From Pontibacter ummariensis (GTDB lineage Bacteria; Bacteroidota; Bacteroidia; Cytophagales; Hymenobacteraceae): a DNA stretch of 64,000 nt. The notes below the pieces were generated by a model. The model saw only the letters and a list, made by a program, of their open reading frames with translations, did no database searches and was not told the origin of the DNA. The stretch is from positions 1 through 64,000 of the forward strand of contig NZ_FZOQ01000011.1 of assembly GCF_900188175.1 (NCBI RefSeq), read 5' to 3'. The position numbers were made by a program, and so were the translations under genes. Every line of letters begins with the position of its first letter. Within the stretch, counting starts at the first letter, position 1. Positions 45,543 through 54,001 of the stretch are shown one piece after another.

Positions 45543-45546
45543 TATG

Positions 45547-46431
45547 TTAGCCCTTTGTTACTATATAGAAATCAGCCAGGTCAACCTGTTTGTAGCGGCT
45601 GTCTAAGGTTAACAGTGGCACTTGCCCATAGAAGGATGCCCACATGGTAAAGGTACTTGGAGGGCCCATTATATAGTCACATTTGGCAAGAGCATACAAG
45701 TCTACCATAAAATGCCTGTTATCTGCTACTATCTCTAAGCCTTCGTAATTAGCTTTATTAATGGGCTCGTTCGAGCAAACCAGAAACACACACTTCCTCC
45801 CGTCGACGGAGATAGATTTTTCAAGTGCCTTCATTTTCTCACGGTAAACCTCATCCTCATAGTACCAGTAGCCATTATTATACGCTTTGTAGTCACCTCG
45901 TCTTATATGAATGCCAACGACAAGATCTCCTTGCAATCTGCAGCGATCAATTATTTGGCATACCTCATCTGTATACTTGGGCTGCGGGGTAAAAACTTTT
46001 CTTAGGGTAGAAGCATGTTTCTTAAAGTTTTTTGGGTCTCGGTAGAGCCAGCCATCTACAAAAACTGTTTTTTGTTTGGCAGCTTCTATAAAGTTAGGTT
46101 GGTTCATATCGAAGTCCACATCGTTTCTGTCATTCTCTTTGATGGAATGAAAGTAGTAAAAGGAGGTTTCCCTTAAAGGAGGGAGCAGCACTTTATGCAG
46201 GACATTGATAGACTTTCTGAGAAAACTGTCCAATGAGCTGTTTTGGGATATACCAATGCTTACTTTCAGGCCTTCAAAATCATTCTTAGCAGTGGCTATA
46301 AAATAGTCCTTATAATCATCGAAGGAAGGGTTTATTAACTCATAGTCGTATTCTACGCTGTTCGAGACGAAATGGGCAAAGTAAAAAAGCCTATTTGCCA
46401 ATTGTCCTGCCTTATAATTCATTACTACCAT
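45547..46431 (-). CDS. Alpha-1,2-fucosyltransferase-like (GT11)
   Basis: 294 residues. The GT11 motif HIRRGDY appears in VVGIHIRRGDYKAY (about 175). The start MNYKAGQLANRLFYFAHF matches the family's GGLGNQLFQYA region in a divergent form, and DLYALAKCDYIMGPPSTFTMWASFYG matches the donor-site region near the C-terminus. It probably adds L-fucose or a related 6-deoxyhexose to the repeat unit. It is the last gene of the minus-strand operon, separated from the chimeric beta-helix gene by 161 bp, and is flanked by the two copies of the 1,085-bp repeat. Confidence 0.8.
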   Translation of the reverse strand: MVVMNYKAGQLANRLFYFAHFVSNSVEYDYELINPSFDDYKDYFIATAKNDFEGLKVSIGISQNSSLDSFLRKSINVLHKVLLPPLRETSFYYFHSIKENDRNDVDFDMNQPNFIEAAKQKTVFVDGWLYRDPKNFKKHASTLRKVFTPQPKYTDEVCQIIDRCRLQGDLVVGIHIRRGDYKAYNNGYWYYEDEVYREKMKALEKSISVDGRKCVFLVCSNEPINKANYEGLEIVADNRHFMVDLYALAKCDYIMGPPSTFTMWASFYGQVPLLTLDSRYKQVDLADFYIVTKG

Positions 46432-46592
46432 AAAGACTATGTTTTGTTTATTAATAGTGCTATATATACTGATCTAACAATCCAAATGTTCCTGAATAAG
46501 CCTGGTTCTGAAGTATCGGCTTTCATATATAAGAGGGGTGAAAGAGCATCCTCAGTTGTGGCGCTCCATAGAGCAGCTATTCCATTTTATGT

Positions 46593-47852
46593 TTAATTTA
46601 TAGATCCGTCAGGTCCTAGAGTTATTCCATTTTTCTGCAGTTTCTGCACCCACAGGTCGTACTCGCCGGCCTCAGTCTGACGTGTGATGGGGTTGGGCAG
46701 GAAGGTGTTGTCGGAGAAGTCGGTGTACTCAGCCACGGAGATGTCGTTCCTGTCGTTGGGCCACCCCCAGGCCACCACGCCTATCACGTTGTTGTCGATG
46801 GAGTTGGAGAAGGTGGTGTTCTTCTTGTAGTAGTCGCTGCCCCACATGCCGGAGGTGTACATGTTGTACCTGGAGCCGTCGGGGAAGGTGGCCGCGTTCA
46901 CGGCCCGGTTGTGGTGGTAGCGGATGTTGTTGCCCCCGGCAATGCCCATCGAGTAGTTGCCCAAGCCCACGAGCTGGTTGTTGTAGGCCTCGATGTAGGC
47001 CGGGCAGGTGTTGATGTCCCCGTCGCCGTCGGTGATGATGCCGCCCCCGGAGTAGTCGTTGTGCTTGGCGTTGAGGGGGAAGGCCCCCTGGATGTAGTTG
47101 TTGTGGATACGGATGCGGGAGTCTGCCGTTCCGCGGGAGTTGTACATGTTGATGTTGTCCTCCACCCTGGAGTTGTTGGGGTCGTTGATGACCTGGTTCC
47201 AGGCGATCTCGGCGTGGCGCAGGGAGCCCCTGAAGTTAAAGCCCACGAAGTTGACGCCGGCGTCCTTTCCGTAGATGCGCCCGTCGATGTTCTTCACTTT
47301 GTTGTAGCGGATTTTCACCGTCTCGCGCTCGGTCCCGTCTCCCTCGTAGCGGAGGGCCAGGTTGATGCCGGCAGTGTGCTCCAAGTAGCAGTGCTCGACA
47401 ACGACGTTCTTGAAGCCGTCGACGGTGAGGAAGCGGCGGGGCTTCTCGTAGTCGCTGTAGGGGGTGGGGGTGATGCCGTAGCCGTTGGTGTGGCGGACGG
47501 TGATGTTGGCTGCATAGTACCAGCTCTTGATCAGGTAGCCGGCCCCCCGGATGTTGGAGTACTCGATTATCACAGGCTCGGACGTGCGGATGTCCACGGC
47601 CGGCACGTTCGAGTCCTTCGACTCCCAGTTGCCCCGGTAGGTGCCCCCCTTCGTGATCACTATAGGGCCACTGTAGCTCTGGGCGATACTCGTTTGTTGT
47701 ATCAGCTTGGAAGCAAGTTTATGAAAGAGCCATTGTTGCTTGAAATTCAGCAACAGGAGGACGAGTGTTACGGCCCCTATATACCAATACCGTTTGTTTT
47801 TGATCGGCGGTGCGGGCTGTAGATGGCTGCTTTGTTCTCTGCGAACCTTCAT
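46593..47852 (-). CDS. Membrane-anchored beta-helix protein (chimera with duplicated module)
   Basis: 419 residues. A basic N-terminus (MKVRREQSS) and one membrane segment (about 23-45) form a signal anchor unrelated to the signal peptide of the gene at 41741-44602. From residue 56 to 417 the sequence is identical to the beta-helix of that protein. Two codons after the repeat ends comes a stop (GPDGS-I-N). There is no PA14 or sorting domain, so the product is predicted to stay in the inner membrane with the helix in the periplasm. It lies 3 bp after a GT2 gene, in the middle of the glycosyltransferase operon. It may modify nascent polysaccharide, as AlgG-type beta-helix epimerases do (inference). 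Confidence 0.85.
   Translation of the reverse strand: MKVRREQSSHLQPAPPIKNKRYWYIGAVTLVLLLLNFKQQWLFHKLASKLIQQTSIAQSYSGPIVITKGGTYRGNWESKDSNVPAVDIRTSEPVIIEYSNIRGAGYLIKSWYYAANITVRHTNGYGITPTPYSDYEKPRRFLTVDGFKNVVVEHCYLEHTAGINLALRYEGDGTERETVKIRYNKVKNIDGRIYGKDAGVNFVGFNFRGSLRHAEIAWNQVINDPNNSRVEDNINMYNSRGTADSRIRIHNNYIQGAFPLNAKHNDYSGGGIITDGDGDINTCPAYIEAYNNQLVGLGNYSMGIAGGNNIRYHHNRAVNAATFPDGSRYNMYTSGMWGSDYYKKNTTFSNSIDNNVIGVVAWGWPNDRNDISVAEYTDFSDNTFLPNPITRQTEAGEYDLWVQKLQKNGITLGPDGSIN
46603..47687. repeat. 1,085-bp direct repeat, copy B (beta-helix module)
   Basis: Second copy of 43419-44503, same orientation, inside the membrane-anchored gene. The flanks are unrelated: left TTAATTTATA instead of AGAGGCAGCT, right ACTCGTTTGT instead of TGCATTAGAG. 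Confidence 0.93.
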
Positions 47853-47855
47853 CTG

Positions 47856-48695
47856 CTACTTTAGCACGTAGCCCAGGATGCGACGAGCATAGCCATTCAC
47901 CAAATAGTAGGGGATATAAGGCCTGGGACAGTTCTTAAGGGTAAAACGGGTAAAGTCACGCAAGTTGCCCCCTCCCTTTATGTCAAACAGGTGCTTATAA
48001 AAGTTTCTGACTGACTTGCTCTTCCTGTTCTGGCGTTCGCCGCTTTCTTCCGGGTAGGTATACAGCTTAGCATCGTAGTTACAATAAAGCTCAAAGCCAT
48101 GCCGAAGGGCAGTGTGCGTAAAGTCATAGTCTGCAACATAATGTGGGAAGTTATCCTGGTCAAAGAGACCAACAGTTTCAAATACTGTTCTAGGGATTAG
48201 AAGACCCCTGCCAGGCAATTGGGATACACGATGAAGGCCTTTTTGTTTATCCTTTGGCAGCTCCTGTAAAAGATACCGTACCTTGTTTCGCTTAAAGTCT
48301 ATTATTTCGCCTCCAAAAGCTGGCTCCCTGGTCAACGCATCCAGCTCTAAAGCTCCAATAACTGCCGAAGGCTTTACTGGGATAAACTTGTAGGTGTTTT
48401 CCAAGAAGTCTGGGGCTACCTCTAAATCGTTGTTCAGCGTCATTATATATTGAGCCCCAGCTTGTAGGGCATGTCGGATGCCCAAGTTTACGCTCGCTGT
48501 CCAAAAGAGGCTGCCGTTCCCAAAAAGTACCTCTACTTCCGGGAACTCACGCCGTAGCATATCTGCAGTACCGTCTGTGGATCCGTCGTCCACGACGATC
48601 ACTTTGTAGTCTTTGTTTGTTCCCTTTCTTAAGGACAGCAAACATTCCCTTGTATAATGCTTTCTATTAAAAACAGGTATGACAATATATATCAT
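47856..48695 (-). CDS. Glycosyltransferase family 2
   Basis: 279 residues. GT-A features: IYIVIPVFNRKHYTRECLLSL, KVIVVDDGSTDGTADML (first Asp pair, about 34-46), YIMTLNNDLEVAPDFL (DXD-like NND near residue 88) and the C-terminal DYDFTHTALRHGFELY. It transfers a sugar at the cytoplasmic face of the membrane. It is followed 3 bp later by the anchored beta-helix gene. Confidence 0.93.
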   Translation of the reverse strand: MIYIVIPVFNRKHYTRECLLSLRKGTNKDYKVIVVDDGSTDGTADMLRREFPEVEVLFGNGSLFWTASVNLGIRHALQAGAQYIMTLNNDLEVAPDFLENTYKFIPVKPSAVIGALELDALTREPAFGGEIIDFKRNKVRYLLQELPKDKQKGLHRVSQLPGRGLLIPRTVFETVGLFDQDNFPHYVADYDFTHTALRHGFELYCNYDAKLYTYPEESGERQNRKSKSVRNFYKHLFDIKGGGNLRDFTRFTLKNCPRPYIPYYLVNGYARRILGYVLK

Positions 48696-48711
48696 CTCTA
48701 TCGAATAAGGG

Positions 48712-49959
48712 CTAGGGTAACACGGTAAATCCTTGGGGTTCTACGCTGCTGTACTTACCGTATAAGTTATTAATATGTTTTGTTTTGATAGGCCAGGTTT
48801 GGGTCTTAGCAAAGTTGTAGCCGACCTTCCCCATTTGGTTTCTCAGATTGGGATTGTCATAGAGCCTCTCCACTGCCCTGGCAAGTTCGTACGAAGTTTG
48901 CTCCGGAGAGCTGACTGGTACTTTTATGCTGGCAGCATCGGGCACCAGAGCTTTGCCCCCGTGCAGGTCCAGGGTGATTATAGGAAGTCCGTACGCCATG
49001 GCCTCCAGAAACTGGGCCGGGGATGAGTCACGCAGGCTGCAGAACATGAATAAATCATGCTTGGTGTAAGCTTCTTGTACCTCTTCCCAAGGGACCAATC
49101 CTTTCCAAGTTACTTTTCCTGTTAGCTTGTACTCCTGAATCCACTGTGGTACGAAGTCATGCATTAATCCGTCTCCTAAAATAGTTAACTCAAACTTAAG
49201 CTCAGGCCTTACCCTGCTTAGGGCCTCCAAAACAACAGGCAAACCTTTACGGGCAAATAAACGGCCCACCCACAAAATCTTCAAAGTCTCAGTAGGGGTG
49301 CGGACTGGGCAGGTAGTAGGGAAGAAGTCTTCAGGCAAACTGGTGTCCAAAAACATCTGTGGGTTTAGAGCCCCCGCCTTGCTTGCCATATAATAGGTAT
49401 CTTCGTTTGTTGTGAGCACCAGTGAAGCATAACGCATTGTTTTCTTAACGTCGGGATTTATGGCTAGTAAAAGCTTGCTTATCAAGGAACGGGCTACTTC
49501 TTCCTTCCACCACTTATAGAAATACTTTCGGAAGGCCTTAGGGGCGCTCTGCCCTCCCCCGGCAGGCCCAAAAAAAAGCGGCTTGTTAAGTCTCCAAAGA
49601 GACGTTCCTAGTTGAAGGCTTCCAATTGTAACGTGGTGAACTAGGTCAAAGTCGACATTTTTGTCTAACGCTTTGGCTTTTCGGAAGGCATACTGTTGCC
49701 AAACTACATAGTGCAGGTAAAAACCAAGATGATACTTAAAAGCTAGATCAATCAGCTTCGGGACCTCAACAAACACTATATGTAGGTTAGGCAAGGCAAG
49801 TTTTTTCACTTCAGCTTCAATGTTCTCTTTACCCTCCACTGTAGTGAGGCACCAAACTTCATGACCCAGTTTGGCGCTGTTCAATGCCCAATTCCAGCCA
49901 TTTCCAAGCTCTGTTCCCCGGTTAGGTTCACAAGCATATGCTGATATGAGTAGTTTCAT
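48712..49959 (-). CDS. Glycosyltransferase family 4
   Basis: 415 residues. GT-B fold: N-terminal ISAYACEPNRGTELGNGWNWAL with the Gly-rich acceptor loop, FFGPAGGGQSAP, donor domain ILWVGRLFARKGLPVVLEAL and the donor-binding FCSLRDSSPAQFLEAMAYGLPIITLDLHGG. It retains a nucleotide-sugar donor site, but the specificity is unknown. Spacing to the GT2 gene is 16 bp, so the operon is tight. Confidence 0.92.
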   Translation of the reverse strand: MKLLISAYACEPNRGTELGNGWNWALNSAKLGHEVWCLTTVEGKENIEAEVKKLALPNLHIVFVEVPKLIDLAFKYHLGFYLHYVVWQQYAFRKAKALDKNVDFDLVHHVTIGSLQLGTSLWRLNKPLFFGPAGGGQSAPKAFRKYFYKWWKEEVARSLISKLLLAINPDVKKTMRYASLVLTTNEDTYYMASKAGALNPQMFLDTSLPEDFFPTTCPVRTPTETLKILWVGRLFARKGLPVVLEALSRVRPELKFELTILGDGLMHDFVPQWIQEYKLTGKVTWKGLVPWEEVQEAYTKHDLFMFCSLRDSSPAQFLEAMAYGLPIITLDLHGGKALVPDAASIKVPVSSPEQTSYELARAVERLYDNPNLRNQMGKVGYNFAKTQTWPIKTKHINNLYGKYSSVEPQGFTVLP

Positions 49960-49968
49960 GGCTGGCTT

Positions 49969-50892
49969 TTATAAACTGAAGATGCTTTTAAGCTTGGCAT
50001 TTACTTTGTTTCGCAAGAAATAGTTAAAGTTACGCCTGTCAGACTCGATGTCCCGGATAACGAACTTTGGGTGTCGCAGTGGAAGTGCTATTTCCTGTTC
50101 CTGTACAAAAGCGTTTTTATCATAGAGGTTAAAGGTGTGGGTAGCGTCTTTTCCAAAGCCTATGTTTCGAACCAAGTTCACTTCAGGAATAACACATAAG
50201 CCAGAATTACTGTATACAGTAAACTCCCATTGGTAGTCCCAGACATCTCCTTTTTTTATATTGGAGAAAGTCTTGTTTAACTGACCTAACCGATACGCTT
50301 TTTCGAACTTATTTAAGAAGATACCATTTAAGTAACCTTTCTGTTTAAGTTCAGGATAGTTTGGAATGTTAAAGTCGAATAACTCCCAGGCTCTGCGCCA
50401 AGTAGCCCATCCCCAGGCATTTACCTTGTTTGAGAAGTAATAAGAGTAATCACTGTCTCGGTGCCAGCCATCTAAGTAATTATTGCCGCTTATATGCATA
50501 ACCCTGGTATCATAACGGTACTTTTCAAGTACTTCTTGACAATACCAGAAAAAGCTTTTTGCAGGAACACAGTCATCCTCTAAGATGATTCCGGTTTCCT
50601 CATTTTCGAACAGCCAGGAGATAGAGCGAGAGGGCGATAGGCCACAACCTAAGTTCTCCTTCTGGAAAAGTGTCTTTACCTCGCAGTCCCAGTCGATTTG
50701 CTCTACAATGAGACGGGTTTCTGCACACTTTGTTGCATCTGTAGGCACGTGCGCGCGAGGGCCATCAGCTGCTATGTACAACTTTTCGGGTCTTACTTGG
50801 CGAATACGTTCAAATACTTGTTGTGTAGTGTGGGGTCGGTTAAATAGGATCAGCAATACAGGTGTGCGCAAAGGTTCTTTCGGCAAAGACAT
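49969..50892 (-). CDS. GT-A-type glycosyltransferase (GNT-I-like)
   Basis: 307 residues. PVLLILFNRPHTTQQVFERIRQ at the start, YIAADGPR, then LSPSRSISWLFENEETGIILEDDCVP with the metal-binding EDD near residue 100, and a C-terminal part with NAWGWATWRRAW. This family is common in O-antigen and capsule loci and annotated as nucleotide-diphospho-sugar transferase. It lies between GT4 and Wzy-like genes. Confidence 0.85.
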   Translation of the reverse strand: MSLPKEPLRTPVLLILFNRPHTTQQVFERIRQVRPEKLYIAADGPRAHVPTDATKCAETRLIVEQIDWDCEVKTLFQKENLGCGLSPSRSISWLFENEETGIILEDDCVPAKSFFWYCQEVLEKYRYDTRVMHISGNNYLDGWHRDSDYSYYFSNKVNAWGWATWRRAWELFDFNIPNYPELKQKGYLNGIFLNKFEKAYRLGQLNKTFSNIKKGDVWDYQWEFTVYSNSGLCVIPEVNLVRNIGFGKDATHTFNLYDKNAFVQEQEIALPLRHPKFVIRDIESDRRNFNYFLRNKVNAKLKSIFSL

Positions 50893-50955
50893 ACTCGTAT
50901 ATGAAATAAGGGTTTTGTGTATTCTTCTACTTCTATTTAAAGACAGAGGTTGTGC

Positions 50956-52260
50956 TTAAATTCTCCCTATGAGGGAGACAGGAGAAGCGCGCTTTTTATC
51001 TCGTATACGTTTTGCAAATTCCGTTAGGTAACTAGGCTTTTGAACTTTTTCTTTCTCTAGCGCAACGATGCACCATCCTAGAATCCCATAGTAAAATGGG
51101 GGAAGTATATAAGAAAAGCCAAAAACAAATCCAGTAGAGACGAAGGTTACCAATATTATCTGGTTTATGGTAAGGTACTTTGCTCGCAAGGCTTTGATTA
51201 GAGGTAGTGCAAACAAACTCACATACAGGACTAAGCCCGCTGCTCCAACGTAAAAAAGGACGTCTATGTAAAAACTGTGAAAGAAGTGCCCATTGCCGTC
51301 TTCAAACATAGGCTTGTCAAGGTCTTCCCTATAAAACTGAATAGGTAATTCAAATCCGTCGAAACGCATGCCGAACAGGAAGTTATCCTGTATAAAAGGC
51401 CAATAGGAGAGCCACTGTGCGTAACGCCATGCTCCTGTTCCTTGTGATTCGAAGTTTTCTATATCGGAAAAATTGTCCTGCAGTTTCTCCACTACCTCGG
51501 GGTGCATAGAAAATACAAGGGTACTACATAGGGTAAGCCCAATGCCAATGATAGATGCAATCGGCAGTGCTTTTCCAACAATGTTGATCGGTTTGTAAGT
51601 CCGAAACTGTATGAGGAAGTAATAAATAACCAGAGCAGCAGCGGTCACTACCCAAACGGTCCGGTGCTGAAAGAAAACTATTGCTACTAACACAGAAAGC
51701 GAGGCAGCCAGGTTTCCTAATTTGCCCTCATAAAAATACTTGCTGAGGAAGTAAAAGAAAGGGACAACAAGCATGTAAACAGACGTTGAGTAGACACCGC
51801 GTTCATGGTTAGAGAAGGCAGCCAAGCTAAGTGTTTCGGGGTGTACTATAAGAACGTTCAGACAAAAGCAAATCAAAATGAAGTATACTACGTGATCGAA
51901 CTTTAAATAATAGGCGCCTTTGTAAAAGGTATATATAAAGAAAGCATAGTACACCATCAGGAGCTTCATGAATACATGAGGGTAAACAAAGGGAGTCCCA
52001 TACCCATACTGCGATTCATAAGCCAGTATCAGTACATATAGTGTTGTTAAAACGAATAGCAACCGCATGTTGGGAGACATGCGCTTAAACTTCACGGCGC
52101 TGTACAAGAAGGCAATGCCTGCACTTGCTTTTAGGATCAGGTTATACAAAAAGCCCTGTGTTTCCACACTGTTAGGTGAGAGTAGCTCCGTGAAAAGGTT
52201 GTCCAGGAGCATAGTCATGACAAGAGGCAGTATGAACAGGAAAGTATAGTTTAGTTTCAT
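50956..52260 (-). CDS. Wzy-like polysaccharide polymerase / O-antigen ligase family
   Basis: 434 residues, about 11-12 membrane segments, with a larger periplasmic loop around residues 260-315 (SQGTGAWRYAQWLSYWPFIQDN, GNGHFFHSFYIDVL) as in the Wzy_C/WaaL superfamily. It would join repeat units at the periplasmic face. It is the only such protein seen in the window, next to Wza and Wzc, which supports a Wzy-dependent route. Sequence conservation in this family is low, so polymerase and ligase cannot be separated. Confidence 0.82.
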   Translation of the reverse strand: MKLNYTFLFILPLVMTMLLDNLFTELLSPNSVETQGFLYNLILKASAGIAFLYSAVKFKRMSPNMRLLFVLTTLYVLILAYESQYGYGTPFVYPHVFMKLLMVYYAFFIYTFYKGAYYLKFDHVVYFILICFCLNVLIVHPETLSLAAFSNHERGVYSTSVYMLVVPFFYFLSKYFYEGKLGNLAASLSVLVAIVFFQHRTVWVVTAAALVIYYFLIQFRTYKPINIVGKALPIASIIGIGLTLCSTLVFSMHPEVVEKLQDNFSDIENFESQGTGAWRYAQWLSYWPFIQDNFLFGMRFDGFELPIQFYREDLDKPMFEDGNGHFFHSFYIDVLFYVGAAGLVLYVSLFALPLIKALRAKYLTINQIILVTFVSTGFVFGFSYILPPFYYGILGWCIVALEKEKVQKPSYLTEFAKRIRDKKRASPVSLIGRI

Positions 52261-52297
52261 TTAACCCAGTTAAATAAGAAGCTCAGCTTACATGTAG

Positions 52298-53488
52298 CTA
52301 TTCTTGGCTAGTGTGTACTGATGTTAAACTTCTAGTTTGCAGCTGTTTTCCTAATATTTTAGAATAGTAGGCTAAGTGTTTGTCAATGACTACTTGCTCT
52401 GAAAAGTTTTTTACTGCGAAGTCGTACCCATCTTGTTTGAGCTTTGCCTGTAGAGTTTCGTTTTTAAGAAGAGAAATAACAGAACTGGCAATTGCGTCAG
52501 ATGAATTGATGTCTGTTAATAGGCCTGCTTGCCCATAATTAAGCAAGTAAGGGATGAATCCACTCTCAGTTCCTCCAACAACAGGTGTCCCCACTACCAT
52601 TGCTTCCAGAACCACCATGCCGAAAGATTCTTCCCGGGAAGAGTGTAGCAGAAGTTTCGCTTTGGCAATGTGTTCTGTCACTTTATTAAAGGGGAGGGGA
52701 CCTAAAAATTTTACCCCTTCCGCCAAGTTGTGAGTAGTTGCGTATTGATGAGCAAGCCCGCCCTCTTCCATATCAATACCTACAAGATGGTATTCAACTT
52801 CTGGCTGCCTTTCTCGTATTGTTGCGAAAGCCTTTAAAGCAGTATCTATGTTTTTTCTTCTGCTAAAGCCTTGTACTACAGATACTATATAGTTTTCTTT
52901 CTGCACAGGTGCGGCAAGGCTTCTCTCTAAATTATTAGGGTAAAAGTTATTAATAGTAATTGTTTTAGAGCGCAATTTTTTCCCTAATTGATTATACGTA
53001 TACTCAGAGTTAGCAATCAAGTACTTCGCCTTATGTACTACGATAGCGTTTATAGTCCACCTCACTAGCCGATACATATCTCGATGATTGAGAAGGATCT
53101 GGGAAGCAACATCATGTAGGTTGACAACAGTAGGAATACCTGTTTTTAAGGCAGCCCAGGCATATTCGTAAGACCAAAAAGCACTTATAAAATCTGCGGG
53201 GTGTCTTAATATCAGCTGTTGAAGGTCCTCTACTTCAAAAAGAAAAAAGCGGCGGCCTGGTTGTGGTTTGTTTCTGGCTACACATACTTTCAATTGAGTA
53301 GTCTCATAAACAACCGGTTCATCAATTACTGGAGAGTTTGTATAAGCTATCACCTTATACCCCCGGCGTAAAAGACCATTTATAAAATGTGAAGTAAGTG
53401 GAAAAGCATTGGTTTCAGGAAAATCGACGCCCTGCAATTCCCACTCCAGCAACTTCAAGTCAACAGGTCCGCAAACTCCTAAAGTCAT
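52298..53488 (-). CDS. Glycosyltransferase family 4, paralog 1
   Basis: 396 residues. Starts MTLGVCGPVDLKLLEW; acceptor domain with NAFPLTSHFINGLLRRGYKV, donor domain with YIVSVVQGFSRRKNIDTALKAF and HSSREESFGMVVLEAMVVGTPVVGG. It is clearly homologous along its length to the GT4 at 57496-58782; together they flank the wza-wzc pair. It is separated from wzc by about 510 bp of intergenic DNA and may have its own promoter. Confidence 0.92.
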   Translation of the reverse strand: MTLGVCGPVDLKLLEWELQGVDFPETNAFPLTSHFINGLLRRGYKVIAYTNSPVIDEPVVYETTQLKVCVARNKPQPGRRFFLFEVEDLQQLILRHPADFISAFWSYEYAWAALKTGIPTVVNLHDVASQILLNHRDMYRLVRWTINAIVVHKAKYLIANSEYTYNQLGKKLRSKTITINNFYPNNLERSLAAPVQKENYIVSVVQGFSRRKNIDTALKAFATIRERQPEVEYHLVGIDMEEGGLAHQYATTHNLAEGVKFLGPLPFNKVTEHIAKAKLLLHSSREESFGMVVLEAMVVGTPVVGGTESGFIPYLLNYGQAGLLTDINSSDAIASSVISLLKNETLQAKLKQDGYDFAVKNFSEQVVIDKHLAYYSKILGKQLQTRSLTSVHTSQE

Positions 53489-54001
53489 GTTTTATCGTTT
53501 ATTATAAGTGTAGTAAGAACAAGAGGGCCAGCATTGTACATATACATTATAGTCTTTAATGAGGATAAACCCTGTTGAGGATGCTTCCTTTGTTCTTGTT
53601 GTATCTTTTAAATTGTATGGTTAACTGTCTATAATTTGCTGACAGCATGTTGAGCTTGTTGAGAAACAGAAAGCTCAACTGTTTAGAAAGGCTCTCAAAA
53701 TAATAGCGCGACCTTAGGAGAAACCTCTGGAGTACCAGAAGTATTTATCATCCTCAGAGGAGCACCCTACCATTTTGGTGTTCATATAATGCCGCATAGT
53801 TAGGGAACTACTTTATGCAGAATTATTATGCATGTTTTACTAATCTCTTCTGTGCTCTGCTTATCAACAACCGTTGAAACTACTCTCCACACATCTCTAC
53901 TGTATTTGCTACTGTTATGTTACTTTATCCCCACTAAACCTACTCTTTGAATTTATGGGGATAAAAGAAGCATGTTTTACGTGCTATAGAAAAAAGTGGT
54001 T
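53489..54001. other. Intergenic region between wzc and the downstream GT operon
   Basis: About 510 bp, no gene seen. An inverted repeat GTTGAGCTT / AAGCTCAAC lies at 53649-53657 and 53671-53679 without a U run, and CCTCTGG...CAGAGG sits near 53723-53764. These could be a weak wzc terminator or leader structures of the following operon. Confidence 0.45.

Noticed and set aside
46911..47822. Plus-strand open frame of 303 codons opposite the anchored beta-helix gene
   Set aside because: Same antisense artefact as in the first repeat copy. The sense frame has the recognisable beta-helix and membrane anchor.
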